Source: Achatina immaculata
Taxonomy: Eukaryota > Mollusca > Gastropoda > Stylommatophora > Achatinidae
Direction of reading: 5' to 3'
Length of the DNA: 64,000 bases
Assembly (NCBI GenBank): GCA_009760885.1
Contig: CM019718.1
Location: forward strand, 31,657,530 to 31,721,529
Below the pieces are notes generated by a model. That model was not told the origin of the DNA. It worked only from the letters and a program-made list of their open reading frames with translations, and searched no databases. This document shows, in pieces, positions 1 through 10,342 of this stretch; the first letter of the stretch is position 1; each line of letters opens with the position of its first letter. The position numbers and the translations under genes were made by a program.

Positions 1-920
1 ATTTATTACATTTTGCCCTCCAACCACCATATAATCTCTCGGAGGCCAATCTTTTCTTGCCCAGTGTTCACGACTGGCTCTACTATACAAAAGGCATAAT
101 AAGCAAGAATACTTTGTGTAGCCACTTTGTTGACCAGGAAGAAAATCTTCAAGTCTACACAAATCACCTATTGATGTTCTTGGTAATTTACTTTTCCAAG
201 ACTAAATAAATGACCTTGTACTCTTCTTTCATCCAGGTGGAATGACAGATTAGAATATAACCATATTTGTTGCCGTTTTTTTTTAGAACAAATTTCAAAC
301 TACGTTTTGAAACCACTCAAGTGGGTTATATTCTGAAAGACCACTTTTCTTCACAAGTTTCCGATCTTATTGCACAATATTAAGTTGTTGTCTTTGGTAA
401 AGAATGGCAGCAAATCATTTTCTTTCCTTTGGTAAAATGTAATTTTCGTTCCAGGCTGAAGTACATTCTTTTCCTTTAGTCTAGAGGCAAGCAATTCAGA
501 AGACTCTTTGCAAAGATTTAAGTCCCTGATCAGATCACTCAATTCGTTGTGATCAAAACTATCACTATGTGAAGCTGTTTGGAATTCACTGTCACTGCCC
601 CCACTTTCTTTACCTTCTGCGATATCAGACATGCAAGGCTCATCCTCTGAGAGCTGTGATAGTTCAAGGAAAGGTGGAACGGGTACAAGATCCAAGTGCA
701 GAACAAGTCTCCTGGCTGAAGGTAGATCAGGGTAAGAGCACTTGTCACGATTCTTTCGACTGATGCCTATGATATTAACAATACAAAAATAACAGTCATT
801 GAAGTGGTTTTTCGTTCCCTTCATATAATTGGTTCTCCAAATTTCAGTCAGCTTTTCTTTCCATTTGTCCACTGTCGCAAATGCTCTGTACAAGTTTTGC
901 ATATAATATGAAGAGCCCAT
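1..920 (-). pseudogene. Transposon-like multi-copy ORF, broken, runs off left edge
   Basis: An open frame runs leftwards from the Met at 918-920 for 189 codons to 351. From about residue 18 it shows a pattern I know from uncharacterised proteins present in many copies in arthropod and mollusc genomes: WKEKLTEIWRTNYMKGTKNH, then a CYFC motif, an acidic Ser-rich linker, and ELSDLIRDLNLCKESSELLA followed by LQPGTKITFYQRKE. Past the stop the similarity resumes in other frames: EEYKVIYLVLEK near 200-250 and GQQSGYTKYSCLLCL near 80-150, then a segment with W..RDYMVVGG at the edge. The copy therefore carries at least one stop and one frameshift and is not functional as read. The first 17 residues do not fit the family, so the true 5' end is lost. 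The family's biochemical role is unknown to me; its copy number suggests a mobile or formerly mobile element. No terminal repeats are visible here. Confidence 0.6.
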
Positions 921-1631
921 GGCTTATCTTGATCTCAAAGCTTGACACCAAAATAATCTACATATGCTCTTTTACAACTCAGAAATAGTTTTCCTACTTG
1001 CTTTCAGCGTGTACTCCCCACAAATATAGCAAAATACGTCGGGATGACTCAAGCAGCTCCGTCTTGAAGTAGCCATAACTTTACGGTGTTCCTTTTGCAA
1101 AAATGAAATGATATGAGTGGGAATATACACACACCTCCTACAAAATCATAACTATTATACAGCGCAGCTGTTTTAAACAGATCAGGCTGAGAAACCTTTG
1201 AAACACAAATTTATGTAGTCTACGAAAATCATGATTTATCATCTTAATTTTTTGCACATAATCATGTAATAAAACACAACAAAAGCGATTTTGTCATTTG
1301 AGTTATACATTTCTATACAAGTGTGCATTACAGGAAAGGAAGTAGACGAATCGTTGTGAAGCAAAGGTCATTATACACACAAAATGTGGGTAAATTAAAT
1401 ACCTACATTTCCCATATAAATAAGATGGCTTGTTATGACATCCTAATTCTGCAACAGAAGAGATTTTTTAAAGAGCGGACTACAATTTTGTAAATTCTAC
1501 CATATCTAAGAAACTAGAGCTGATGTTGCCTATCTATAACAGTTTTCTGAATCAGCGCCCCATATAACCCAAGGAACAGGCCTAAAAACTAAGGCACCAA
1601 GAAAAAATATTTGTTAGGCGGTGCTATTATT
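921..1631. other. Spacer, nothing recognised
   Basis: AT-rich sequence without a plausible coding frame, repeat array or RNA gene that I can see. Confidence 0.5.
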
Positions 1632-1845
1632 CCATGTCAGCGCCTGTCTTGCTATGCCGGTGTCGGGTTTTCTCAGAGTGTGGCCAATCCACCTCCATTT
1701 CCGCTACAAATATGTAGGTTCATAGGTTCTTGTCCTGCCCTTTCCCAGACTCCTTCGTTCTTGATCTTGTCCTGCCATTTAACGTCTAAAATCCTCCTCA
1801 GGCAGCAGTTCATGAATGTGTGTATCCTCTGTTGTATTGTCTTGG
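1632..1845 (-). mobile_element. LINE family F3, internal segment (inverted part of a split copy)
   Basis: This segment matches about 41630-41840 of the larger F3 copy in this window, in the same (minus) orientation: shared landmarks are a tgtcttgctatg block, a tggtcggg-like block, ggttcataggttct and tgttgtattgtcttgg. It corresponds to the C-terminal coding part or 3' region of an APE-type non-LTR retrotransposon. It stops at 1845, where the sequence switches to the opposite strand of the same element. Confidence 0.75.
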
Positions 1846-1978
1846 AAGGAAGCAGAGAGTAATTCCAAGAACAGGTATGACTGGAGAGCCTTTATCCATG
1901 GCATGTGCTCTCAAGGCGATAATGATGTTTTAGTATTATTAGATGATGATGATGTGTTGTTGTTATTATTATTATCAT
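1843..1978 (+). mobile_element. LINE family F3, 3' end in sense orientation
   Basis: From tggaaggaagcagagag onward the sequence matches the reverse complement of 41460-41535, the 3' terminus of family F3 (landmarks: gatgactggagagcc-like block, tttatccatggcatgtgctc). It ends in a GAT-rich tail that decays into TTG/TTA repeats. Together with the preceding minus-strand segment it forms one insertion whose 5' part is inverted. The junction shows about three bases of overlap (tgg). Confidence 0.75.
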
Positions 1979-3781
1979 GCGCCGTGATGGATAGCATCGA
2001 CAATAATGCTTCTACATCTTGTGCAGTCATTAGTGTTTCCTTAGTTCTGTTGCCATTCTTTTTCCATGACATTTGGTCAGTCACTGAGACATTTTATTTC
2101 TAGACCAGCTGGCAAATCTGACACAAATATGGAACGCCAAAACTGGTTTGTTTAGGACACCTAGAAAAAAAAAACAGCGAGGCTTAACTCTCTTCAAAGT
2201 GACAGCCGCTCTTATCATTTTGTTTGTTTTTACAATGTTCTCACCTGTACCATCTCCATTTTGTTTGGTCACATGATCGTGTCACGTGGCTATGCGCAGC
2301 AGACGTTCAACGCCGCGAACTGGCAAGACGGAGAGAAGGCAAACAAGGAGACAGCCTAACCTCAAATTCCAAACATCCAATGGAAGAGGCCGTACAAGTT
2401 ATACCAGCGGTATGGGGAAACATTTCTAGTTGTAAATCGTCAGCGCCGAAACATTTTTACAAGGTTTTGTGTGTTCGTTACGAGGGATTGATAAGTGGTG
2501 TGGACGGGTAGTCCATAATTAAGATGTGCTACTGAGTGCTTGAAGCTATTTCATTACAGTAAGTTTCGGTTTTACAAGTCTTGGTGCTTAATGCCGTTAA
2601 AATGGTGCTTGTTTTAAAGTTGCACAAAAGGGACAATAAGGTTTATTGAATATAATGTGGTAGCCGTCCAGGTGTAACTGGTTTAACCACTAGCTTAGTG
2701 TACTGCTACTTTAAATGTTCTTTAAATTAGGACAGGATGGACTACAGCCTACATCTGTAACTAGCTGGGTAGCTTAAATCGCATCGAAATTTGTGTTTGA
2801 TGTTATATTTTCTCAGCCTCGGTCTGTCAACACATCCGCAGAGCCGTGTCATTTAGGTCGGCATACACACAACGCATTTGAAATTTGAGCACAACATTAA
2901 CTGTAAAAAAAAGTTTGTTTTACCTTAAACGAAGATAATTATCTTTAGACTCTGCAGCAGTTATGTGACGATAATTATCTTTATAATCTAGGTAGAGTAC
3001 TTAGTGTGGAAAAAGGTACATTTTCAAAGAAAAAAGTTAAAATATAATAAGGAATACCGCGGAATTTTGCTGAAAATATGGAACTGTACGTACATTTAAG
3101 CACAAAATTGTGTTAGGGTTACATCAGGGATGAACCAATGATCAGGTGAAGTAGAAGGGATTTGAGGTATAAAGAAAAAAAACCAAAACAAAAAACTTTA
3201 ATAATGTTAGTCTTGTTCAGGTTATAAACCAAAACAAAAACAAAACAAACTAGTAATGTGTTAAGTAATTTTAAGCACGTGAGAAAACATGAACATTGAA
3301 CAGAACTCGTAGAATTTTGCTCACGTGAATTTGTTGTGATTTGGAACTTCAACGTAACCTAGATAAGGAAGTGAATGAAACTGGAGGCAACTTTACTTTT
3401 TTTGAATATAGCATGTAAAATTAGCAGCCTGTGTATTTTTTTTAAATAGATGAAATTTAAGAATTCAAAAAAATCTAATGCAGAGCAGATTTGTATTTTA
3501 TCATGTAAAAGTAACGAAGGACAATGTAATGCTTTAAATAAATAGTTTAATATAATATATACATTTATACATATTTAAAGCAATAAAAACAGAAGAAAGA
3601 TACAGGATAAAGCAGGTTGGAAGAACTTTACATTTCATGAATTTACTATTTACTAAATGAATGTAGTATATGAAATTAGCTAATTACACAACAGTTTTAA
3701 AATCTAATTTAAGAGCTGTGGAAAATATCTAGCAGAACAGGCTTATGTGAATTATAATTTGTGTGATTATATATATATATA
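1979..3781. other. Spacer with a small CpG-richer stretch
   Basis: Mostly AT-rich. About 2275-2510 is richer in CpG than its surroundings, and a donor-like acaGTAAGT lies at 2556-2564. This could be an untranslated first exon or promoter of the downstream PLCB gene, but nothing in the sequence proves it. Paired gataattatc motifs occur near 2933-2980. Confidence 0.25.
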
Positions 3782-4507
3782 TCTCTGAACCTTAAGTGCC
3801 CAGGGCACATGGGGCTTCCGCAGGGGTTTTCCACAAATGCCTGTCCTTCGCCTTTTTTTCTGCTCTTGCCCAGGTGAGCCCTTTATTGCTCAACATCCTT
3901 TCTGTTGTTCTTCTCCATGTCTCTTTTGGTCTACCCTTACTTCTGTTCCCCCGTGGTGTCCATCTTAGTGCTATATTTGGTAGTGAGTTGTCAGTCATTC
4001 GGAGCACATGTCCCAACCATCACCAGCGTCTTTCCTCAGTAATTGTTGTCAGTGGTTTCATCTGCATTTCTGCTAATAAGATGTTATTTCTTATGGTGTT
4101 TGGCCAAAATATTTTTCTAATTCTTCGTAAACATTTAGTCTGGAAAGAATTCAACTTGTTTTCTATGGTTTTGGTGATTTTCCAGCATTCACTTCCATAG
4201 AGTAGTACACTTAGAACATTACTCTTAAATATCCTGATTTTCATATTTATGCTTAGTTTTTTTTTATTTCCATATAGTCTGCAGCATTGCAAAAGCCTGG
4301 TTTGCTCTAGTAAGTCTACTGTTGATGTCCTCTGTGCTGTCTCCATTTTCTACTACTCTGCTGCCAAGGTATACAAATTTGTTGACCTCCTCCACTAACT
4401 TGTTATCTACTCTGAGTACATTTCTGTTGTTCACATTTTGCTTCATTAACTTTGTCTTTCCTACGTTGATCTTTAGTCCTATGTTGTTTGCATTCTGAGT
4501 TAGCTTG
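3782..4507 (-). pseudogene. LINE family F1 (RTE-like), 5'-truncated C-terminal fragment
   Basis: Read on the minus strand, this encodes the end of an APE-type LINE polyprotein split over three frames: NIGLKINVGKTK and EEVNKFVYLGSRVVENGDST (RT palm and the region after it), then VLLYGSECWKITKT with CLRRIRKIFWPNTIRNN, then GHVLRMTDNSLP...KGRPKETWRRTT ending at a stop at 3792-3794. The catalytic YADD box is absent because the copy is 5' truncated at about 4507. The element ends in the sequence complementary to ctctgaaccttaagtgccc and is followed by a (TA)n tract at 3768-3782, the variable simple-repeat tail typical of RTE-like elements. At least two frame changes make it dead. Confidence 0.85.
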
Positions 4508-4508
4508 T

Positions 4509-4524
4509 TTATATATATATATAT
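4509..4524. repeat. (TA)n tail between two F1 copies
   Basis: A short TA tract separates the 5' end of the first F1 fragment from the 3' end of the second. The same TA tract plus ctctgaacc junction occurs at 3768-3790, so it is probably the 3' tail of the second copy. Confidence 0.7.
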
Positions 4525-4589
4525 CTCTGAACCTTAAGTGCCCAGGGCACATGGGGCTTCCGCAAGGGTTTTCCACAAATGCCTGTCCG
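4525..4589 (-). mobile_element. LINE family F1, 65-bp 3' end
   Basis: This is nearly identical to 3781-3845, the last 65 bp of F1 including the APCALGT-stop coding end. It is extremely 5' truncated: homology stops after a tgcctgtcc block, followed by unrelated sequence. It sits directly behind the first F1 fragment, giving two F1 3' ends in tandem. Confidence 0.8.
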
Positions 4590-5640
4590 ACATAGCAATA
4601 TATATATATTATGAAATACAATGACTTCAGCTCTTCAGCTGTTTTTGTTTGTAGAAATGCAAGTACAATATACACTATATGTACTTGTGACAGTAACATA
4701 GATTATGATAATGATAATGATGTCAAGTATCCTTATCATTTAGTGATACTCAGTGTCAGTAGGTGTCATTGATATCATTTAGCAGCTAAGGCTGCATGCC
4801 AGACCATGACAGAGCTAGTGTAGTGCTCATCAAGATATAGTCTCATAATTTTCAGCTGGAATTGATCAGTGTTATCATGTTCATCAGGAATTAGAGAATG
4901 ATAAAGTTGATGTTTCATCAGGATTTTATGGTATCAAAATGTCCTTCAGGAATTAGAGAATGATAAAGTTGATGTTCATCAGGATTTGGTAGCAAAATAT
5001 AATGTTTGCCAGGAATTATAGAAAAATATAGTAGGTATTCATCAAGGGACGAAAAGCATTTCATTAGTTGTCATGCAATTTAGAAAATATTAAGTATTCA
5101 TTAGAAATTTGAAAACAGCATAGTTCGTGTTCATCTGCACTTACAGAATGGTACATCATATGAATGATGTTAATAAAGCTATATCCCAATAGTGGTCCAT
5201 CATTAATTAAAATTCTATGCTGGCAAATGAAGGTGATGATTCAGTAAGGTATGTTTTATATATTTAGTGAAGTAATGTAGCAAATGAGTGAGGTAATGAA
5301 TCAGAATAATGAATATCACAAAATAACTTTATGTCATAGTTAAGTTATGTAGTAAAGAAACAGACAAATAAATTTATAGAGCAGGAAGTTAATTCAAAAA
5401 TATCATAAACTATAGAGATAAAGAATAAAATGACAGAAATATTCAAGTCAGAAAGAAAAACTTTGGCTTAGTTTCAGGTAAGCTGTCTTAGAATCAAATT
5501 ATCAGCTAGTTACAATTTACAGATGTAAAACAAACAGATAGTTGTGAATCCCAGTTTCTCTTTTGCCAATACTGTTGAGTCATCTTTTTGGATGGGAAGT
5601 AGTTTGTAGTGGCTTTATTCAAGTTCTGAGATGGATTCAA
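4590..5640. other. Spacer with decayed short repeats
   Basis: AT-rich. Between about 4870 and 5150 a loosely repeated motif (aggaattagagaatgataaa and variants joined to gttcatcagg) recurs four to five times and looks like an old minisatellite. No coding signal seen. Confidence 0.45.
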
Positions 5641-5643
5641 GAG

Positions 5644-5808
5644 ACAAGCCTCCACACTGAGGACCATGTTGCATCCTGTATCATTAGCAACTGAAGGACC
5701 ATGTTGCGTCCTGTATCATCAGCAAATGAAGGACCATGTTGTGTCCTGTATCATCAGCAACTGAAGGACCATGTTGTGTCCTGTATCATTAGCAACTGAA
5801 GGAACATT
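5644..5808. repeat. Minisatellite, about 35-bp monomer, 4 copies
   Basis: A monomer containing ggaccatgttg and tcctgtatcat recurs four times with few mismatches. No reading frame is preserved. Confidence 0.85.
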
Positions 5809-6512
5809 ATGAATGGTTAGGATAAACATGTGTTTTAGTCAGCTCTGATATGTTGGCTCTAATATCTGGGCTATTAATTTAGCAGAGTCATCTTTACTGT
5901 CAAAGAGCTTGTTGAACAAGTGGTCCCCTTTTGTGTTGTATCCTTTATGTAGCTCTAGAAAGTGTATTTCTCTATTGTGTTTTTATCAGTTGTAGCTTGT
6001 AATTCAAGTATTCTTTCTCTCTCTTGTTCTCATATGTTTTTTTAATCAGTATCCACATCTCTTCATGTATTTCCAGCCTTTGAAAGAGGATTCTTCCCAG
6101 ATCATTCACCACAATACCTTCCTCTTTATTACAAGGATATTAGTGATTTGGGACAATCTTTATTCACAAATTGTGTAGAATGTTATGTTTGTAAAAACTA
6201 AGTTAATATGATGGAAAACTTGTTCATCATTAAATTAATGTCTGTGGATATTATAATATTGAAATGAATGTGATGCATGAGAATATCACTGTTATTGTTA
6301 GGTGAATTTTGTACCTTTAAAATTAGCTTCCGTATCAGTAACCGCATGTCACTGATGTGATACAGCAAGTTGAATCAGCATAATAGTAAGTGAACTCAGT
6401 GTGGCAGTGAGATGACCTTCCGTTTCTAATCATAATTTATAGCTAGTTTGAGAATTTTGTAGATGGCTTGTGTATAAAAGTTTATTGTAATTAACATGAG
6501 ACTTTTTATATA
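5809..6512. other. Spacer, nothing recognised
   Basis: AT-rich sequence without identifiable genes or elements. Confidence 0.45.
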
Positions 6513-6543
6513 CATATACATATATATATATATATTATATATA

Positions 6544-6585
<42 letters not shown>

Positions 6586-6593
6586 TATAATAG
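6513..6593. repeat. (TA)n microsatellite
   Basis: Nearly pure TA dinucleotide repeat with a few interruptions, including a TACA start. Confidence 0.95.
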
Positions 6594-6689
6594 TACTCCT
6601 CATGTTTAGTGCACATATAAACTTTTTGCCATGTGTATGTTTTATATAGCACAGCAGAAGATATTCTTTGAATGGGTTATGTACAGTGG

Positions 6690-7460
6690 TCTACACACAT
6701 TGCTGGCTCAGTATGAATTTATAATGTTAGGACATTGGCAGCTCAGTATAAAGTTAATAATGTTAGGACATCTAGGGCTTACTTTGTTTTTAGAAGTGTT
6801 AGGATGTCTGAGTTTCTGTAATGCTCCAGTTTTTTACAGGAAACAGGTTGTTGGCCTATCCCCCTATCTAAGAACAGGGATGACTGGAGTCTTTATCCAT
6901 GGCATGTGCTTTCAAGGGAGTAAAAGGCAATGATGATGATGATGTCTGAGGCTTAATACAAATTTATAATGTTAGGACATTTAAAGATCAGCATAAGTTG
7001 ATAACATTAGAACATATGAGGCTCATTTATTTTTATAATGTTAAGATATCTGAGGCTTAACTTGCTTCTTCTGTAGTGTTTGGACATCTGAATCTCAGTA
7101 TAAATTTATAATGTAGGGAGATTTAAGGCTGAACATGAGGTAATAATGTTAAGAAATAGATGTAATTTGTTTTCATTGTATTAGGATATTTGAGAGTCTG
7201 TAAAAGTTTATAGTGTATAGACATCAGCAGCTCAGTACAGATTTATAGTATTGGATATTTGAGGATTAATATTCTTTTTTAAAGCATAATAAGTGTTATG
7301 TTTATAATGTTAGAACAATAGAGATTCAACACTTTTGTAATGTAGATCATTGGTAGCTGAATACTTAATACTATTATAGAGTACATAGGTTGTGATGTAA
7401 AACTCAGATATTTCAATACATGTCATGTTAGGGCATCTTAGGCTGAATTTGTTTCTTTGG
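6690..7460. repeat. Degenerate tandem array, roughly 55-65 bp period
   Basis: Motifs tataatgttaggacat, tgaggctta/cagctcagtat and aatttataatg recur about ten times with much divergence. A LINE 3' end (6873-6946) interrupts the array. It looks like an old minisatellite rather than coding DNA. Confidence 0.6.
6873..6946 (+). mobile_element. LINE family F3, 3' end only
   Basis: The stretch aagaacagggatgactggag, then tttatccatggcatgtgct and a (GAT)n tail, matches the F3 3' ends at 1860-1945 and, in reverse complement, 41460-41515. It is a strongly 5'-truncated insertion. Confidence 0.75.
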
Positions 7461-8297
7461 CATTATATGAGGGTTAACACACATTTCCAAGGCAGAATAA
7501 GCATTTATAATGGCACAAGACCTCAAACAAAAAATGTGTCAGGATGCAGTGTAAGGAACACTTCACAATCAGATAAAACAAGGAGGAGATTATGGTTTGG
7601 TCATAATTTTGAAGAACAGATACTTATTAGCATATCTGAGTCCTTTTCAAAGGGAATCTTTCATGGTAACTTTAAGATAAAAAGGTGTAATAGGCTTTTG
7701 AATAAGGCAAGTGGCTAAAGAATGCCAGATTTGATAATGTAGGAAGCATTGTGAAGTATAAGCTTAAAAAAGGACAATCTGGCAGATTAACATTCATGAT
7801 CAGAGCAGAAGGTATAATTATGATAGAAAACAGCTCACTGCCTGAAGAAAATAATAATTATATTATTTTTTATGAGGAATATTAAGAAAAAAGTCTAAGC
7901 AAATCTTGGACTGGTTTTTTTTCGGTATTCTCTGGAATATTGTTTATATGGCTCTTATGGAAAAGCATTCTGTGTAGGAGTGTTATATAATAAAAATATA
8001 ACATAGTATGATTATCAGATGATAAGAATATTACATAGAGTGTGTTATATATGCTTAGAAAGGTCTGGATGACGAATATTCTGTGTTGAGGACTTCATCT
8101 CTGAGTTCATATATATTCCTGGAAACCTTCATACCACTTTTCTGTGATAAAATGAAACGTGACTGTGAGCTGACATAGTCTGAGGACTTTCCATCAGTTT
8201 GGTGAGACAAACAAAATGTTAGAGATCTGATTTACAAAAGGATTAACTCAGCAGAGGGCAGTGACAGCAGGAGCTGGCTTAATCCAAAGAGTCAGCC
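7461..8297. other. Upstream region and 5' UTR of the PLCB gene
   Basis: No repeat or coding frame identified. The last tens of bases before the ATG at 8298 must be transcribed 5' UTR. I cannot place the transcription start or an upstream splice acceptor with confidence; several CAG trinucleotides at 8259-8275 would allow one. Confidence 0.4.
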
Positions 8298-8396
8298 ATG
8301 GCAGGAGCTAAGCCAGGAGTTCATGTTGTGCAGCTGCGTCCAATATCCGTGCCTGAAGCATTGATTAATGGCAACAAGTTTATTATGTTCTATGAT
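8298..8396 (+). CDS. PLCB1: Phospholipase C beta, coding exon 1
   Basis: PLC-beta is the Gq-activated, membrane-associated enzyme that cleaves PIP2 to IP3 and diacylglycerol. This exon encodes 33 residues beginning MAGAKPGVHVVQLRP, closely resembling the N-terminus of animal PLCB1 (MAGAQPGVHALQLKP), and ending NGNKFIMFYD at the start of the PH domain. The start codon sits in a strong Kozak context (gccATGG). The exon ends in phase 0 at a clear donor, tatgat/GTGAGT, at 8397. Exon 2, which continues the protein at the expected residue, lies more than 51 kb downstream. The starting residues fit the PLCB1/2/3 group (Plc21C in flies, egl-8 in worms) better than the PLCB4/norpA group, whose N-terminus differs. 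The symbol is by subfamily resemblance, not proven orthology. Confidence 0.9.
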
Positions 8397-8397
8397 G

Positions 8398-10090
8398 TGA
8401 GTATAATTGTCAGTGGTTCTAAAACTTTTTTTGGGATACCGCTCCTTTGCCTCCCAGACTAATCTCTAGTGCCCAAAAAAAACCTTATTTCACAGAGTTA
8501 GTTCTGATGCCCCAAGGAAGGTGATGTCATCTTTGTGAATGACCAGTTTATAGTATTTATATTTAAGATCTTCATCCACTATATTTCTGATATGCTGTAC
8601 TGTTGGCGAATATGTTTACTAGAGTTCATATGAGATGTTAATCATATTCAAGGCTACATGCTCATCATCATCATCATCTTGTTCTGTATCCACATAGAAA
8701 GTTTTGCATTAGATGTCTAGCATGCTCTGTCCTATGCTATGGCATTGCCCTAGAAAAGCTGAATCTACCCATCTCTTGATGTTCACAATTCATTAACATG
8801 GTTCTACCCCCGCCACCTCCAAAACAGTACGGATGCATACTCATGCTGTGGCCAAAATATTTTAGTTATTTGTTTCATATGTTTTATTTGACATGTTTTG
8901 ATTTCAGATGTATAAAATATTTCTTTGTTTTCTTTTTTTTTTATTTGTCCAGTGAATGCACTGCATGTCTTCTGTCAGTCCACATATCGGTGGCTTCAGT
9001 TTTATTTTCCAAGCATTTTAGCATTCATTAGCAGATTTTAGATTTATTTATCCTAAACTTGAAGGATTTATTTTAATGCTAATATTTCTGTTCTTTTTTT
9101 TGTTGTTGGTTCTTTGTTAGAATCAGATACCAGTCTTGACTAGGTTAGCCCACATTAGTCCTAAAATCCTGAATAGAAAAGCAGAAGAGTATTTGCTCTG
9201 AGATCCCAAGTAATCATTCACTTGTATATTCCGTGGCGTTGCTGTTAATGTGATTAAAGCTTGCATTGATTAGGAACATATTTCCTTCAACATAATCACA
9301 TACACTTAGTTTTTTTCTTCCAACACATAATAATAATAATTTTTTTTGTTTACTCTTGTAAAAGTTCAGGTTTTTTTTTTTTGGTCAGTTTTCATTGTAT
9401 CACGAATGAAATAGATCGACCGTCCAGTTTTATACGGGACAGTCCCGTAAATTTAATGATTTGTCATAGAAATTATATCGGCCAGGATACTTATATGCTA
9501 ATTTTAAAACGCGTCCCATATTGTCCCGTATTCTCCTCTTTTATCACAGCATGGTTTAGAAATACCCGGAATTTTTATCTTAGTGGAATTGTTGCAGATT
9601 TGAAGAAAATTCACTCTTGTAGAGAACTACAAGTAGGCCTGATTAGGCATTTTTGTAAGTGAAGTCATAAGCCTTGTTTACTGATCAAACGTTTGGGTTA
9701 AACTTCTAACTTTACACCCACACATGCGCGCACCCCCACCCACTTGATTAAGTGTGCCGTGACCCCCCCCCCCCCCCAAGCATCGTCACAGCTACACCAC
9801 CTGTTTCGTACTCGCAGTTTGAGTTGGATATAGTTTTTGTTTGATGCAGTTGGCGCCCTCTCCTGTTCACTCCACTGTGAGGTTTGCAGCTTTGTTCCAT
9901 CCCGTCATCTTTTGTTCCGGGTTGTCGATGTTCTTACTGACAAGAGACGCAGAGATTCGATATGGGTCGCTGTTGTTAACTAAGCGTAGTTTACCTTTCC
10001 ATTCCTGGCAACCTGCATGTTTTCCTTGCATTCTGTCACTGTTGCTGCTGCTGCACGGATTCCTAACCCTTTCAGCAGTTCCCAACCCTT
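8398..10090. other. Intronic spacer
   Basis: Contains a sequence resembling one end of a hAT element at 8412-8440 without a partner, a short (CAT)n at 8665-8682, and at 9420-9535 a region rich in cgggac/gtcccg motifs that may be an old MITE. A poly-C tract lies at 9763-9778. No coding evidence. Confidence 0.35.
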
Positions 10091-10094
10091 TGTT

Positions 10095-10127
10095 TTTGTT
10101 TGTTTGTTTGTTTGTTTGTTTGTTTGC
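10095..10127. repeat. (GTTT)n microsatellite
   Basis: About eight perfect tetranucleotide units of TTTG/GTTT. Confidence 0.95.
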
Positions 10128-10342
10128 GTGACTTTGAACCATCAGTGTCATGTGACGGGCGGCCAAGAAAAAAAAATAAAGAAAATTTAATGTTATTTAT
10201 TTAATATCTTCTCGCGATCCTACCTCAGACATACCCACCCGCATTCCCCATCCCCGACCCTAACTTATGCCGCGACCATCGCCGACACCCGACATCCATT
10301 AACAAATGTAACTGATGCCAATGACGACATATGGATAAAATA

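Noticed and set aside
8412..8480. hAT (CAGTGGTTCT-type) terminus
   Set aside because: Only one end is visible; no matching inverted end or 8-bp duplication found within a few hundred bases.
8660..8780. LINE 3' end with a (CAT)n tail, minus strand
   Set aside because: The adjacent sequence does not match any of the LINE 3' ends defined in this window.
9420..9535. MITE with cgggac/gtcccg inverted motifs
   Set aside because: The motifs are suggestive, but boundaries and target duplication could not be defined.
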